Assembly: GCF_048820975.1 (NCBI RefSeq)
Contig: NZ_JBMEUF010000001.1
Location: forward strand, 1,612,001-1,676,000
Direction of reading: 5' to 3'
DNA length: 64,000 bases
From: Glaciecola sp048820975
GTDB taxonomy: Bacteria > Pseudomonadota > Gammaproteobacteria > Enterobacterales > Alteromonadaceae
A model generated the notes under the pieces. The model worked only from the letters and a program-made list of their open reading frames with translations, was not told the DNA's origin and did not search any database. Both the position numbers and the translations under genes were made by a program. Below are positions 8,275 to 18,313 of this stretch, piece by piece; the first letter of the stretch is position 1; each line of letters opens with the position of its first letter.

Positions 8275-10101
8275 GTGCAGAGCAAGCAATCCCAGATAAA
8301 ACTCCTGATTGCCAAGGGTAAAGAGCAAGGTTATTTAACTTTCGCTGAAGTCAATGACCATCTTCCAGCTGACATCGTCGATTCAGATCAAATAGAAGAT
8401 ATTATCCGCATGATCAATGACATGGGAATTCAAGTGTTCGAAAGAGCGCCTGATTCTGATGAATTGTTAATGCAAGAAACCACTACGGATGAAGACGCCG
8501 CTGAGGCTGCCGCGCAAGCGCTAGCCACTGTTGAAAGCGAAATAGGTAGAACAACTGACCCAGTACGTATGTATATGCGTGAAATGGGGACTGTTGAGCT
8601 TTTGACGCGTGAAGGCGAAATTGAAATTGCGAAAAGGATTGAAGAGGGCATAAACCAGGTACAGTGTTCTGTAGCTGAATATCCTGAAGCCATTACGTAT
8701 TTGCTTGATCAATGGGATTTATACGAAGCTGAAGAAATTCGCTTAAGCGATATTATTATTGGTTTTGTTGATCCTAACGAAGAAGACGTTGCCCCTACCG
8801 CCACTCACATCGGTTCTGAATTATCAGAAGAAGAACTTGATGAAGATGATGACGATGATGACGACGATGATGACGAAGAAGACGATAATTCGGTTGACCC
8901 TGAGTTAGCGCGTGAGAAGTTTGTTGATCTTAGAAATCAATATAACAAAGCACGTGACGTGATTGAATCTAAAGGACGCGCACACAAAGCTGCTAAGAAA
9001 GAAATAGCCGCATTGAGTGACGTATTCAAAGAATTCCGTTTAGTGCCTAAGCAGTTTGATCGCATGGTTAAAAACATGCGCGACATGATGGATCGTGTTC
9101 GTATACAAGAACGCTTAGTAATGAAATTCTGCGTGATTAACGCAAAAATGCCTAAGAAAGACTTTATCAAAGCCTTTGCAGGTAACGAAACCACCACCGA
9201 GTGGTTGTATAAACTTCTTGATGGAAAAGCTGACTATGTTGAGCGCCTGTTAGAGTTTAAAGAAGAAATTGAACGCTGCGTAAGTAAAATGAACGCAGTA
9301 GAGCAAGAAACGGGTTTAATCATCCCTGATATCAAAGATATCAACCGCAGAATGTCGATTGGCGAAGCCAAGGCACGAAGAGCGAAAAAAGAGATGGTTG
9401 AAGCTAACTTGCGTCTTGTTATTTCAATCGCGAAAAAATACACCAACCGTGGTTTGCAATTCTTGGATCTTATTCAAGAAGGTAACATTGGTTTGATGAA
9501 AGCGGTTGATAAATTTGAATATCGCCGTGGTTATAAGTTCTCTACTTATGCTACCTGGTGGATTCGCCAAGCAATAACACGTTCAATTGCTGACCAAGCA
9601 AGAACCATTCGTATTCCAGTGCATATGATTGAAACTATTAATAAGTTAAATAGAATCTCTCGCCAAATGCTACAAGAAATGGGTCGTGAGCCTACACCTG
9701 AAGAATTGTCTGAACGTATGATTATGCCGGAAGATAAGATTCGTAAGGTACTTAAAATTGCGAAAGAGCCTATTTCAATGGAAACGCCTATTGGTGATGA
9801 TGAAGATTCGCACTTAGGTGACTTTATCGAAGACGTGACTATTACTCAGCCATTAGATTCGGCTACAGGTGGTAGTTTGAAAAACGCGACTCAGGAAGTG
9901 CTTGCAGGCTTAACGGCTCGCGAGGCGAAAGTATTGAGAATGCGCTTCGGTATTGATATGAACACTGACCACACTCTTGAAGAAGTGGGTAAGCAGTTTG
10001 ATGTAACTCGTGAGCGTATTCGTCAGATTGAAGCGAAAGCGTTGCGTAAGTTACGCCACCCTAGCCGTTCTGAGCAACTTAAGAGTTTCTTAGACGAATA
10101 A
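8275..10101 (+). CDS. rpoD: RNA polymerase primary sigma factor RpoD (sigma-70)
   Basis: Primary sigma factor, 608 aa. Region 1.1 at the N-terminus (KGKEQGYLTFAEVNDHLP), region 1.2 at about residues 95-130, the sigma-70 non-conserved region, then regions 2-4; region 2 carries the -10 recognition helix and region 4 the DHTLEEVGKQFDVTRERIRQ helix-turn-helix. It starts at GTG, with AAGG upstream; E. coli RpoD aligns from the same place. Residues 191-200 are ten consecutive aspartates inside an acidic stretch of the non-conserved region. A strong terminator follows. Confidence 0.99.
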   Translation: MQSKQSQIKLLIAKGKEQGYLTFAEVNDHLPADIVDSDQIEDIIRMINDMGIQVFERAPDSDELLMQETTTDEDAAEAAAQALATVESEIGRTTDPVRMYMREMGTVELLTREGEIEIAKRIEEGINQVQCSVAEYPEAITYLLDQWDLYEAEEIRLSDIIIGFVDPNEEDVAPTATHIGSELSEEELDEDDDDDDDDDDEEDDNSVDPELAREKFVDLRNQYNKARDVIESKGRAHKAAKKEIAALSDVFKEFRLVPKQFDRMVKNMRDMMDRVRIQERLVMKFCVINAKMPKKDFIKAFAGNETTTEWLYKLLDGKADYVERLLEFKEEIERCVSKMNAVEQETGLIIPDIKDINRRMSIGEAKARRAKKEMVEANLRLVISIAKKYTNRGLQFLDLIQEGNIGLMKAVDKFEYRRGYKFSTYATWWIRQAITRSIADQARTIRIPVHMIETINKLNRISRQMLQEMGREPTPEELSERMIMPEDKIRKVLKIAKEPISMETPIGDDEDSHLGDFIEDVTITQPLDSATGGSLKNATQEVLAGLTAREAKVLRMRFGIDMNTDHTLEEVGKQFDVTRERIRQIEAKALRKLRHPSRSEQLKSFLDE

Positions 10102-10148
10102 ATAGTAGGCACTATGTGAGAACAGCCTCACACAGTACTAATCTACAT

Positions 10149-10177
10149 AAAAAAGCCAGCTTAATGCTGGCTTTTTT
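10149..10177. terminator. Bidirectional Rho-independent terminator
   Basis: Stem AAAAAAGCCAGC against GCTGGCTTTTTT with loop TTAAT. It lies between the convergent rpoD and RND permease genes, and the A and T runs on both sides let it work in either direction. Confidence 0.92.
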
Positions 10178-10200
10178 GTATCTGAAATCAAATGTTACGC

Positions 10201-13200
10201 TTACTGCTCAGCACCTTTTTCGTAAGGTACTTGCTCACTTAATTCTTCGAGTTGTTTAGTTCTTCGAAGCGGCGAACCGGTGTTACGCGCTAGGTATGAA
10301 TATGCAGTTGGCACAATAAATAGGGTCATGAAAACACTAAACAATACACCTGCGAATATCACCATGCCAATTACCGAACGTGATTCAGCCCCTGGTCCTG
10401 ATGCCATTACTAAGGGAAGTGCACTAAATAGTGTTGTAAAGCCAGTCATAACAATGGGACGTAAGCGCATCATAGAAGCACGTTTTACCGCCTCTTCGAA
10501 CTCTGTGCCGGCATCGCGTAACTGGTTGGCAAATTCCACAATTAATATACCGTTTTTCGCAGCTAATCCAATAAGCATGACCAAACCAATTTGGCTATAA
10601 ATGTTGATTGAAAAGCCAGCTAAGTATAATCCTACATAAGCACCCACTAATGCTAGAGGTACCGTAAGCATTATTACTAGCGGATGTATCCAGCTTTCAA
10701 ATTGCGCCGCTAACACCAAATACGTAACAGCCAAGGCCAACGCAAATATAAAGACAAAAGATGAGCCTGACTCTTGATACAACTGCGATTCACCTTTGTA
10801 ATCAATTGACACGCCAGCAGGTAATTCAGTGGCCACTATATTTTCTAAGTAAGCTAGAGCTTCACTTATCGTGTAATCACTTGCTAAGTTCGCACTTATC
10901 GTCACTGCCCGCATTCTGTTATAACGGTTTAAAGTATTTGACGTAGCTTGTTCTTTCACGCTCAATAAATTATCAAGCGGAATAAGCTGCCCACTTCTAT
11001 CGCTTCTTACATATATGTTATCAATGCTGTTAGGGCTTCTGTAATCAGCCTCATTACCTTCAAGCACTACATCATACTCTTGCCCTCGGTCAAGGTAAGT
11101 TGATACTCGGCGCTGCCCTAACATTGTTTCTAGGGTGCCACCAATTTCCGATATAGATACGCCTAAATCAGCGGCGCGGTCCCGGTCAATATTCACAAGA
11201 AGTTGCGGTGAAGTTTCTTTGTAATCTGAATCTATGCGAAGTAGCCCTGGGTTTTCAGAAGCCTTTTGAATAACAATATTTCGCCATTCTACAAGCTCTT
11301 CATATGTATTCCCCTGCAATACAAATTGAACAGGGCGACCTAAGCCCCCACCACCTAATGATGAGCGCATAATTGCAAACGCTCTCACATCCGGTATTTG
11401 TGACAACTTAGCGCTTATTTCATCCATCACATCAAAGGTTGAGCGCTCACGATTTTGCCAATCAGCCATGCCCACTATAGCAATACCGGCAGAGCCGCCG
11501 AATCCAGGGGTTCTGACTAATACTCTAACCACTTCGCCAGATTCACGATATGGCATGAGTAAATCTTCGATTTGCTTTAAGTTTCTTGAATTACTTTCAT
11601 AGCTGGCCCCTTCTTGCGCCTGCATTAAAATGAAGAAATTGCCTCTGTCTTCTCGCGGTACAAATTCTTCAGGTACTTTACCTTGCAACTGAATCACAAT
11701 CGCAATACTGGCTAATACAATGATTGCCATTAAAAGAGGCTGTTTCATTGTAGTACCTAAAGAGCGGTAATAAGCACCTTCTAGTTTTTTAAAGCCTCTG
11801 TCCATCGCAGCACCAAAGCCCTTACTGCGCTTTTGTTTCTTAAGAATTTTTGATGCCATCATGGGTGACAGTGTTAAAGCAGTAAAACTCGAAAACGCCA
11901 CCGCGGCGGCAATCGCTATAGCAAATTCGGTAAATAAGCGGCCAATATTACCTTCTAGAAATACTAAGGGAATAAACACTGATATCAGTACTAACGTGGT
12001 AGCAATAACAGCAAAGCCCACTTCTCTTGCTCCGCGATAGGCGGCCAATATTGGCGCTTCGCCTAGCTCAATTCGTCTGTAAATGTTCTCTAGTACCACA
12101 ATGGCATCATCTACTACTAATCCTATGGCTAACACTAAAGCAAGCAAGGTAAGAAGGTTAATTGAAAAGCCCATCATAAACATAACAATGAACGCAGCCA
12201 CTAATGAAACAGGCACCGTTAAGGCGGGTATTAGGGTAGCTCGTACATTGCCTAAAAATAAATAAATAACGACTATCACCATAATCATGGCAATGGCTAA
12301 GGTGTTGTATACTTCATCAATAGATTCTTCAATAAAAACAGATGAATCATAACTTGGCACTATAAAGATGTTTTCGGGTAGGGTTTGTTCAATACGAACA
12401 ATAGCCTCACGCGCAGCACGCGCCACTTCTAGTGTATTCGCTTTAGATTGCTTAACAATGCCCAGGCCAATCATGTTAGCCCCGTCACCTCTAAATTCTG
12501 TTTCATCATCTTCTGCGGCTAGTTCAACTTGCGCCACATCAGATAACTTAACTAAAAACCCATCGGCTCCGGCGGCAATGGTAAGGTCAGAAAAATCATC
12601 TGGTGTTAAAAAGCTGCGTGCAACGCGCACATCAAAGTCGCGGTCTACTGATTCAACTCGCCCTGCTGGCAATTCTACATTTTCTGAACGAATCACTCTT
12701 TCAATATCACTTACCGTAATACCTCGCGCGGCCATTGCGTTGCGATCAAGCCAAACTTTCATTGCGTAAGTTCTTCCGCCACCTAATCGCACCCGAGCTA
12801 CACCGTCGGCAATAGAAAGCCTATCTACAAGAAAGCGATCTGCGTAGTCAGTTAACTCCATAGTATTTAAATTAGTTGAACGCAAGTTGTACCAAACCAC
12901 CACATCTTCATCTGAGTTAGACTTTGATACTTCTGGCGGGAATGCTTGGTCAGGCAAGTTATTTAATGCTCTTGAAATGCGTTCACGTACGTCGTTAGAT
13001 GCGGCATCGATGTCACGGCTTAAATTAAACTCAATGGTAATACTAGAGCGGCCATTGCGACTTGACGAAGTAATATTTTTAATCCCTTCAATGCCGCTAA
13101 TTCGCTCTTCGAGCAGTTGCGTAATACGCGTTTCAATAATTTCGGCTGAAGCACCGGGGTAGTCGGTATTAACCGACACTATAGGAGGGTCAATATCAGG

Positions 13201-13311
13201 GTATTCGCGCAGCGATAAAAAAGTAATAGCAACAATGCCAAAAACTAATAGTAGTAGGTTAATAACACTCGCGAAAACAGGCCGTTTAACTGATACATCA
13301 GATAAAAGCAT
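10201..13311 (-). CDS. RND efflux pump inner-membrane permease (HAE-1 type)
   Basis: Proton-driven AcrB/MexB-type permease, 1036 aa, typical length. Two repeated halves of a first helix, a large periplasmic loop and a six-helix bundle are visible. The proton relay is intact: adjacent aspartates in the TM4 segment AIGLVVDDAIVVLENIYRR (about residue 406) and the TM10 lysine in GLAAKNGILIVEF. It starts at an ATG that shares one base with the adaptor stop (TAATG), so the pair is translationally coupled. The substrate cannot be told from sequence. No outer-membrane channel gene is nearby, so a TolC-like partner must be encoded elsewhere. No repressor gene flanks it. Confidence 0.95.
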   Translation of the reverse strand: MLLSDVSVKRPVFASVINLLLLVFGIVAITFLSLREYPDIDPPIVSVNTDYPGASAEIIETRITQLLEERISGIEGIKNITSSSRNGRSSITIEFNLSRDIDAASNDVRERISRALNNLPDQAFPPEVSKSNSDEDVVVWYNLRSTNLNTMELTDYADRFLVDRLSIADGVARVRLGGGRTYAMKVWLDRNAMAARGITVSDIERVIRSENVELPAGRVESVDRDFDVRVARSFLTPDDFSDLTIAAGADGFLVKLSDVAQVELAAEDDETEFRGDGANMIGLGIVKQSKANTLEVARAAREAIVRIEQTLPENIFIVPSYDSSVFIEESIDEVYNTLAIAMIMVIVVIYLFLGNVRATLIPALTVPVSLVAAFIVMFMMGFSINLLTLLALVLAIGLVVDDAIVVLENIYRRIELGEAPILAAYRGAREVGFAVIATTLVLISVFIPLVFLEGNIGRLFTEFAIAIAAAVAFSSFTALTLSPMMASKILKKQKRSKGFGAAMDRGFKKLEGAYYRSLGTTMKQPLLMAIIVLASIAIVIQLQGKVPEEFVPREDRGNFFILMQAQEGASYESNSRNLKQIEDLLMPYRESGEVVRVLVRTPGFGGSAGIAIVGMADWQNRERSTFDVMDEISAKLSQIPDVRAFAIMRSSLGGGGLGRPVQFVLQGNTYEELVEWRNIVIQKASENPGLLRIDSDYKETSPQLLVNIDRDRAADLGVSISEIGGTLETMLGQRRVSTYLDRGQEYDVVLEGNEADYRSPNSIDNIYVRSDRSGQLIPLDNLLSVKEQATSNTLNRYNRMRAVTISANLASDYTISEALAYLENIVATELPAGVSIDYKGESQLYQESGSSFVFIFALALAVTYLVLAAQFESWIHPLVIMLTVPLALVGAYVGLYLAGFSINIYSQIGLVMLIGLAAKNGILIVEFANQLRDAGTEFEEAVKRASMMRLRPIVMTGFTTLFSALPLVMASGPGAESRSVIGMVIFAGVLFSVFMTLFIVPTAYSYLARNTGSPLRRTKQLEELSEQVPYEKGAEQ

Positions 13312-14375
13312 TACATTTCCCCTTCAAGCTTAAGTAACTTAACGGGAGAGTTATCTCGCACGCGCAGTGTGCCTTGAGTAATAACTCTATCGCCTGAGTT
13401 TAAACCACCAAGAATTTGGACTAAGCCTGGTTTACGCTCCCCTACTTGCACTTGGGTTTTAATGGCTTTACCGTCTTTTACTAAAAATACAAATTGTTCT
13501 TCGCCTTCAGGGACTAGTGCGCTTTCAGGTATCACTAGCGCATCTAATACCCGTTTTTCTAGGTTAATTTGTAGCAACATGCCGGGTCTAAGCTGTAAAT
13601 CAGGATTTGGCAATTGCGCTCTTACACTAATGGAGCGGGTTTGTGGGTCAATACGCGAATCTATATTGGTGATTCTGCCGTTAAATTCCTCACCAGGGTA
13701 TGCAATGGAAGTCGCAAATATACGCTGGCCTTGTTTGATACTCGATAGGTGTAATTCTGATATCGAGAAATCAACTTTCACAAGGCTTAAGTCATCTAAA
13801 GTAGTAATAGTATCGCCGGGGCGAACCAAACTACCAACACTTACCATTCTTAGGCCTAAGCGCCCTGAAAATGGCGCCGATACACGCAGCTCTTGCAAAT
13901 CGGCATTAGCCACTTCACGCTGAGCGACTAAGCTCTCTACTCGTGCGCTTTGTTCATCAAGTAACTGTTCAGAGGCTGCGCTTTGTTTGGCTAAGCCTTT
14001 AATACGTTCAAGTTGGCGACGTGCTTCGCTTAAGTTAATTTCTATTTCGTTTAATCTAGCCAGCTCAGCTCTATTGTGTAACTCTAACAATAGCTGGCCT
14101 TTTTCAACGAGTTCTCCGTCATTAAAAAACACATTGGTTACAGTTTGCGCTTTTTGAGCCGTTATATTCACTGACTCATTAGCCACCGCAGTGCCCAAAG
14201 CCTCTACAATAATGGGAAAAGACTGCTGAGAAGCGGCTGCGGTAATTACTGGGGTTTCCCCTGCCCCTTGTTTATTTGTTTGTATATTTGGCTGGGGTAA
14301 ATTGATATATATTAAAAACGCAGCTAAGGCGAGTACGCCTATTAGTAAGGGTGAAAACTTTACAAATTTTGACAT
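13311..14375 (-). CDS. RND efflux periplasmic adaptor (membrane fusion protein)
   Basis: Adaptor subunit, 354 aa. An N-terminal helix (about residues 9-24) anchors it to the inner membrane; there is no lipobox. It is followed by the first lipoyl half, a short coiled-coil hairpin around EARRQLERIKGLAKQ, the second lipoyl half (LQELRVSAPFSGRLG), the beta-barrel and the membrane-proximal domain ending at about residue 350. It bridges the permease to an outer-membrane channel. First gene of the two-gene operon, divergent from the lipoprotein gene at 14489. Confidence 0.93.
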   Translation of the reverse strand: MSKFVKFSPLLIGVLALAAFLIYINLPQPNIQTNKQGAGETPVITAAASQQSFPIIVEALGTAVANESVNITAQKAQTVTNVFFNDGELVEKGQLLLELHNRAELARLNEIEINLSEARRQLERIKGLAKQSAASEQLLDEQSARVESLVAQREVANADLQELRVSAPFSGRLGLRMVSVGSLVRPGDTITTLDDLSLVKVDFSISELHLSSIKQGQRIFATSIAYPGEEFNGRITNIDSRIDPQTRSISVRAQLPNPDLQLRPGMLLQINLEKRVLDALVIPESALVPEGEEQFVFLVKDGKAIKTQVQVGERKPGLVQILGGLNSGDRVITQGTLRVRDNSPVKLLKLEGEM

Positions 14376-14488
14376 ATCTCTCTCAGTAGCATGTAGAATA
14401 GTGAGTACGCTTTAAACGTACATTATTTTTATGTAAACCCGATGAACAAAACGTACGTGTTGTTTATCCAATTGACACTAATACGGTT

Positions 14489-15037
14489 ATGTTGAATTAC
14501 GGATTGAAATTTTTAGTTATTTTTACCGCTATACTTTTTATGTTTGCCTGCTCGCAAGAGCCATGGCCTGAGCCTAGCTGCCGCGTAAAAACTAATTATA
14601 TATCTAACCATCAAGGCGCAGGCGCATGCATAGTTAGGCTTAATAACCGTTTATTGGCCATGAAATTAGATAATTCCTTATATGACCTGCCTAGCTCTCA
14701 TTCAATTTCACCCATTTCAGCACAATGTTCTGCCCACAATACTCTTTGGCTACAAACAGGCCTCAACGTTGAAGTTGAAGACGTAGTTGGCTTACAAGCT
14801 GATGGCACTTGGCTGTTCGGCTGTCACTTAGAAGCAGGGTTTGACGGTAGCGAAAGCGCTTTTATGCCTTCAGATACAAGCCGACCAGAAGTAGAACATA
14901 TTGAGTTTGTAGACCCATTTACTCTTGATATGTATGACTGGGATAAACCCGACCAATTCATTGTTGTGCGTGATGCTTTTGTGGCTCAAGGCCAGCATCA
15001 AAGCAAATTACAAAAGCAAAAAATGCAAACAAACTAG
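14489..15037 (+). CDS. Lipoprotein with a degenerate Nudix-like domain
   Basis: 182 aa. The N-terminus is a short signal with a cysteine at residue 21 in FACSQ, a loose lipobox, so it is probably a lipoprotein. Residues 42-110 follow the Nudix pattern: GAGACIVRLNNRLLAMKL is the first strand pair, then LPSSHSISP stands where Nudix enzymes have LPGGxxExG, and the REUxEExGU helix is replaced by HNTLWLQTGL. The catalytic glutamates and arginine are therefore missing, while the flanking framework (LPxx...TGL) remains. A structural or ligand-binding role is inferred. Several cysteines suggest disulphides outside the cytoplasm. Monocistronic. Confidence 0.6.
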   Translation: MLNYGLKFLVIFTAILFMFACSQEPWPEPSCRVKTNYISNHQGAGACIVRLNNRLLAMKLDNSLYDLPSSHSISPISAQCSAHNTLWLQTGLNVEVEDVVGLQADGTWLFGCHLEAGFDGSESAFMPSDTSRPEVEHIEFVDPFTLDMYDWDKPDQFIVVRDAFVAQGQHQSKLQKQKMQTN

Positions 15038-15278
15038 ACAAAAGTCTAAATCCGCGGCTGATGATAACTATAGTTAAGATAAATCACAATCATCACTATG
15101 GAAAATTAAAGAAGCCGTGAAAACTTGCTATAATTTCCCTTTAACAAAATCAGTAGTAATCCGTATTATTATTCAAGCGTAATGAGTATGTAGTAGTACG
15201 GTAAGTATTTTTATGTGTGTCTAAGTTAATTTTTAGCGCTTGGTAAAATACCTTTTAACATTTCTTCAGGAGTAAACA

Positions 15279-17039
15279 ATGCCTCAATACCTAGCCCCCA
15301 TGGCCGACTTTCAATTTTTATTGAATGACTGGCTAAGACTAGACAACCATTATTTATCAGTAAATGCTGAGGGCATGGATTCCGAGTTAGTAATGGAAAT
15401 TCTTAGCCAAGGAGCTAAATTTGCTGAATCAGTAGTTGCCCCTCTAAATAGAGAGGGTGACGAAGAAGGCTGTAAGTTAGTAGATGGTCAAGTCACTACG
15501 CCAACTGGATTTGCGCAAGCGTATCAAGAATACGTAGCTAACGGCTGGAATGCTATGCTGGGTAACCCTGAATATGACGGTCAAGACCTACCTTTTACCG
15601 CAGCGATTCCTGTGCACGAAATGTTAAATTCAGCTAATTTGAGCTGGCGCTTAACTACAATGCTAACGGAAAGTGCGGTGCTAGCAGTCAATAAACACGC
15701 ATCTGACGAGTTAAAGGAGAAATACTTAAGCAAGCTAATTAGCGGCGAGTGGACGGGCACCATGAACTTAACCGAGCCTCAAGCTGGGACTGATTTAGCT
15801 TTATTGTCGACAAAAGCTATCCCCAGCGGTGACGGCTCTTATCAAATTACGGGTAACAAAATATTCATTACCGGTGGCGAACAAGACTGGACCGACAATA
15901 TCATTCACTTAGTACTTGCCCGCCTGCCTGATGCACCAAAAGGCGTAAAGGGAATAAGTTTATTTTTAGTTCCTAAGTTTTTACTCAACGAAAATAATGA
16001 ACCGGGCGAGAAAAATAGCCTAGGCGTGGGTAGCATTGAAAAGAAAATGGGGATTAAAGCAAGCCCAACATGCGTTATGAATTTTGACGGCGCCAAAGGT
16101 TGGTTGGTAGGCGAAGAAAATAACGGCCTAGCGTGCATGTTTACCATGATGAATGATGCCCGCTTCCAAGTAGGTATGCAGGGCTTAGGAACCAGTGAAG
16201 CTTCTTATCAAGGCGCACTTACCTATGCACGTGAACGCTTACAGTCTCGCTCACCATTGGGTCCACAACAAGTGAATGACAAGGCTGATGCAATTATTCA
16301 TCAACCTGACGTGCGCAGAATGCTGCTAACACAGAAAACACTGACCGAAGGAATGCGTGCACTTTCTTTAATATATGCACAGCAAATGGACATTGAAAAA
16401 TATTGTAAAGATCATCGCAAAGAGCAAGCTCAGCAAATTGTTGCTTTCTTAACGCCTATTTGTAAAAGCTTCATGACCGACACAGCTACTGAGGTAACCA
16501 ACATTGGTATTCAAGTATTTGGTGGGCATGGATTTATACGCGAATGGGGAATGGAACAGTTAGTTCGTGATACTCGCATTGCACAACTGTATGAAGGAAC
16601 CAATGGTATCCAGGCGGCTGACTTGATTGGCAGAAAGTTAAACCGCGATGGCGGATTGATGCTTAATGCAACTGTTGAAATGTTATCGGGCCGTATTAAT
16701 GCTATGAGTAATAAAAAGCAGTTAGAAAAAGCGCAGCTGCTATTAGATGAGTGGCACCAAACGTCTTGTAAGTTACTTTCAGCAAATGCATTAGACCTTG
16801 CTGGCGCGGCTACTGATTATCTAAATTACAGTGCATACGTAATTTTAGGGATACTGTGGTTAGATATGGCTGATGCCGCTCAAAGTTCAAATAATGAACA
16901 CATTAAAGCCGGTAAAACCAAAGCGTGTGATTTTTACATGAATCGTATTTTACCGCGCAAAGACACTCACTTGGCCCTTGCGCTAGCGTCAGCAGATGAT
17001 CTAATGGCGACTCAAGATCAAGAGTTTGATTACATATAA
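15279..17039 (+). CDS. Acyl-CoA dehydrogenase, DmdC/FadE5-like long family
   Basis: FAD-dependent acyl-CoA dehydrogenase, 586 aa. It has the extra N-terminal segment (MPQYLAPMADFQFLL) and the C-terminal extension that mark the roughly 590-aa subfamily. FAD/substrate segments are seen as TEPQAGTDLALL and GIKASPTCVMNFD, and the catalytic glutamate lies in LYEGTNGIQ. This subfamily includes both medium/long-chain acyl-CoA dehydrogenases and DmdC, the methylmercaptopropionyl-CoA dehydrogenase of DMSP demethylation; the sequence alone does not tell them apart, and no other dmd genes are nearby. AGGAG precedes the ATG. Confidence 0.93.
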   Translation: MPQYLAPMADFQFLLNDWLRLDNHYLSVNAEGMDSELVMEILSQGAKFAESVVAPLNREGDEEGCKLVDGQVTTPTGFAQAYQEYVANGWNAMLGNPEYDGQDLPFTAAIPVHEMLNSANLSWRLTTMLTESAVLAVNKHASDELKEKYLSKLISGEWTGTMNLTEPQAGTDLALLSTKAIPSGDGSYQITGNKIFITGGEQDWTDNIIHLVLARLPDAPKGVKGISLFLVPKFLLNENNEPGEKNSLGVGSIEKKMGIKASPTCVMNFDGAKGWLVGEENNGLACMFTMMNDARFQVGMQGLGTSEASYQGALTYARERLQSRSPLGPQQVNDKADAIIHQPDVRRMLLTQKTLTEGMRALSLIYAQQMDIEKYCKDHRKEQAQQIVAFLTPICKSFMTDTATEVTNIGIQVFGGHGFIREWGMEQLVRDTRIAQLYEGTNGIQAADLIGRKLNRDGGLMLNATVEMLSGRINAMSNKKQLEKAQLLLDEWHQTSCKLLSANALDLAGAATDYLNYSAYVILGILWLDMADAAQSSNNEHIKAGKTKACDFYMNRILPRKDTHLALALASADDLMATQDQEFDYI

Positions 17040-17064
17040 AATAACGATCGCATGATCAATAACC

Positions 17065-17100
17065 ATACGACCGCTCACTTTTTGAACGGTCGTATTTTTT
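17065..17100 (+). terminator. Rho-independent terminator
   Basis: Stem ATACGACCG against CGGTCGTAT with a 13-nt loop, followed by a T run. It ends the acyl-CoA dehydrogenase transcript. Confidence 0.88.
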
Positions 17101-17287
17101 TGCACTTTATTTTGCTTTTCACTTTACGCCATAGCTAAATTATTGTTCATAAGATAACTCAAGGCTTACAGCCGATTAGCGCTTGCTCAAACCCTAAAAT
17201 CCACTTTTAGCCTAGTACTAAAGATTAAATTTTCCTCAATATAAGCCGATAGTTAATTGAATTTATAGAATTTAACAGGGTAAAACA

Positions 17288-18313
17288 ATGAAGTTCTCTG
17301 ATGACTCGCAAAGCGCCGCTAATTACTTGCGACAAGCCGTTCCTACAATGGTTAAACACGGTATTGTTCCCAATCCATTAAATTATACGCTTTGGTATAG
17401 CTATTATTCCAACGAGTACCCAAAACTAAATGAAGAGTTAGACCATGCTATTAATTATTATGGTACTTGCCCACCGCGTGTAGGCGAGGCTTTATTTTTG
17501 CAGCATTTTAACCAAGTAGATGATAAGAACGCTGAGCAACTTGAGTCAATGCAGCAAGCCTTCTCCCAAGTGGTGACTTCTCTTTCCCATTCACTTAGTG
17601 ATAGTAATGAACAGTCTAAGGGGTTTGCTGAAGCTCTTAAAGGGAATATCTCTAACCTCGATACATTTTCTTTAGATGAGGAAATGCGCTCTGTGGTGAA
17701 AGATTTAAGTGCCAATGCGAATGCAATTTGTGATAATAACGAATCTGTCAGTTGTAAATTGAATTCTGCTCAACTAGAAATTAACGCTTTAAAAAGAGAA
17801 TTAGCCGCCACACGCGAAGAAGCGAATACAGACCCTTTAACGAGGCTTTCTAATAGGCGGGTATTTGAAAGTATTTATCATGAATTTGTATCAAGCTGCT
17901 CTGAAGATGAAAATTTAACACTTATAATGATGGATATAGATAAATTTAAGGCCTTCAATGATACCCATGGCCATTTAGTGGGCGATCAAATACTTACGTA
18001 TGTAGGCAAAATGCTTAAAAACGAATGCCCTGAATCTATTACTCCTGTCCGCTTCGGGGGAGAGGAGTTTGCCATACTTTGCCCAGGAATTGACCAAGCT
18101 AAAGCAAGCGAATTTGCTGAAAAAATTAGACGTAAACTGGCTTCTACGCCTTTGAAGAATTCACATTCGGGCGAAAAAATAGCCCCTATTACGGCCTCTT
18201 TTGGAATAGCAAGAAAACAAGCCGATGATGTGTTAAGCACTATTATTGAACGTGCAGACATTGCCTTATATGAAGCGAAAAATGCAGGAAGAAACCAAGT
18301 TAAAGTTGCTTAG
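17288..18313 (+). CDS. Diguanylate cyclase (GGDEF domain)
   Basis: 341 aa, soluble. Residues 1-150 are helical with no recognised sensor domain; a coiled segment around SAQLEINALKRELAATREEA leads into a GGDEF domain that starts with DPLTRLSNRR. The active site is RFGGEEF, with the metal-binding MMDIDKFKAFND before it, so it should make c-di-GMP. The inhibitory RxxD site five residues ahead of GGEEF is absent (PESI there), so product inhibition of the usual kind is not expected. AGGG ribosome-binding site. Monocistronic. Confidence 0.95.
   Translation: MKFSDDSQSAANYLRQAVPTMVKHGIVPNPLNYTLWYSYYSNEYPKLNEELDHAINYYGTCPPRVGEALFLQHFNQVDDKNAEQLESMQQAFSQVVTSLSHSLSDSNEQSKGFAEALKGNISNLDTFSLDEEMRSVVKDLSANANAICDNNESVSCKLNSAQLEINALKRELAATREEANTDPLTRLSNRRVFESIYHEFVSSCSEDENLTLIMMDIDKFKAFNDTHGHLVGDQILTYVGKMLKNECPESITPVRFGGEEFAILCPGIDQAKASEFAEKIRRKLASTPLKNSHSGEKIAPITASFGIARKQADDVLSTIIERADIALYEAKNAGRNQVKVA

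Noticed and set aside
12368..12769. 133-codon plus-strand frame inside the RND permease gene
   Set aside because: Antisense shadow of a highly conserved coding region.
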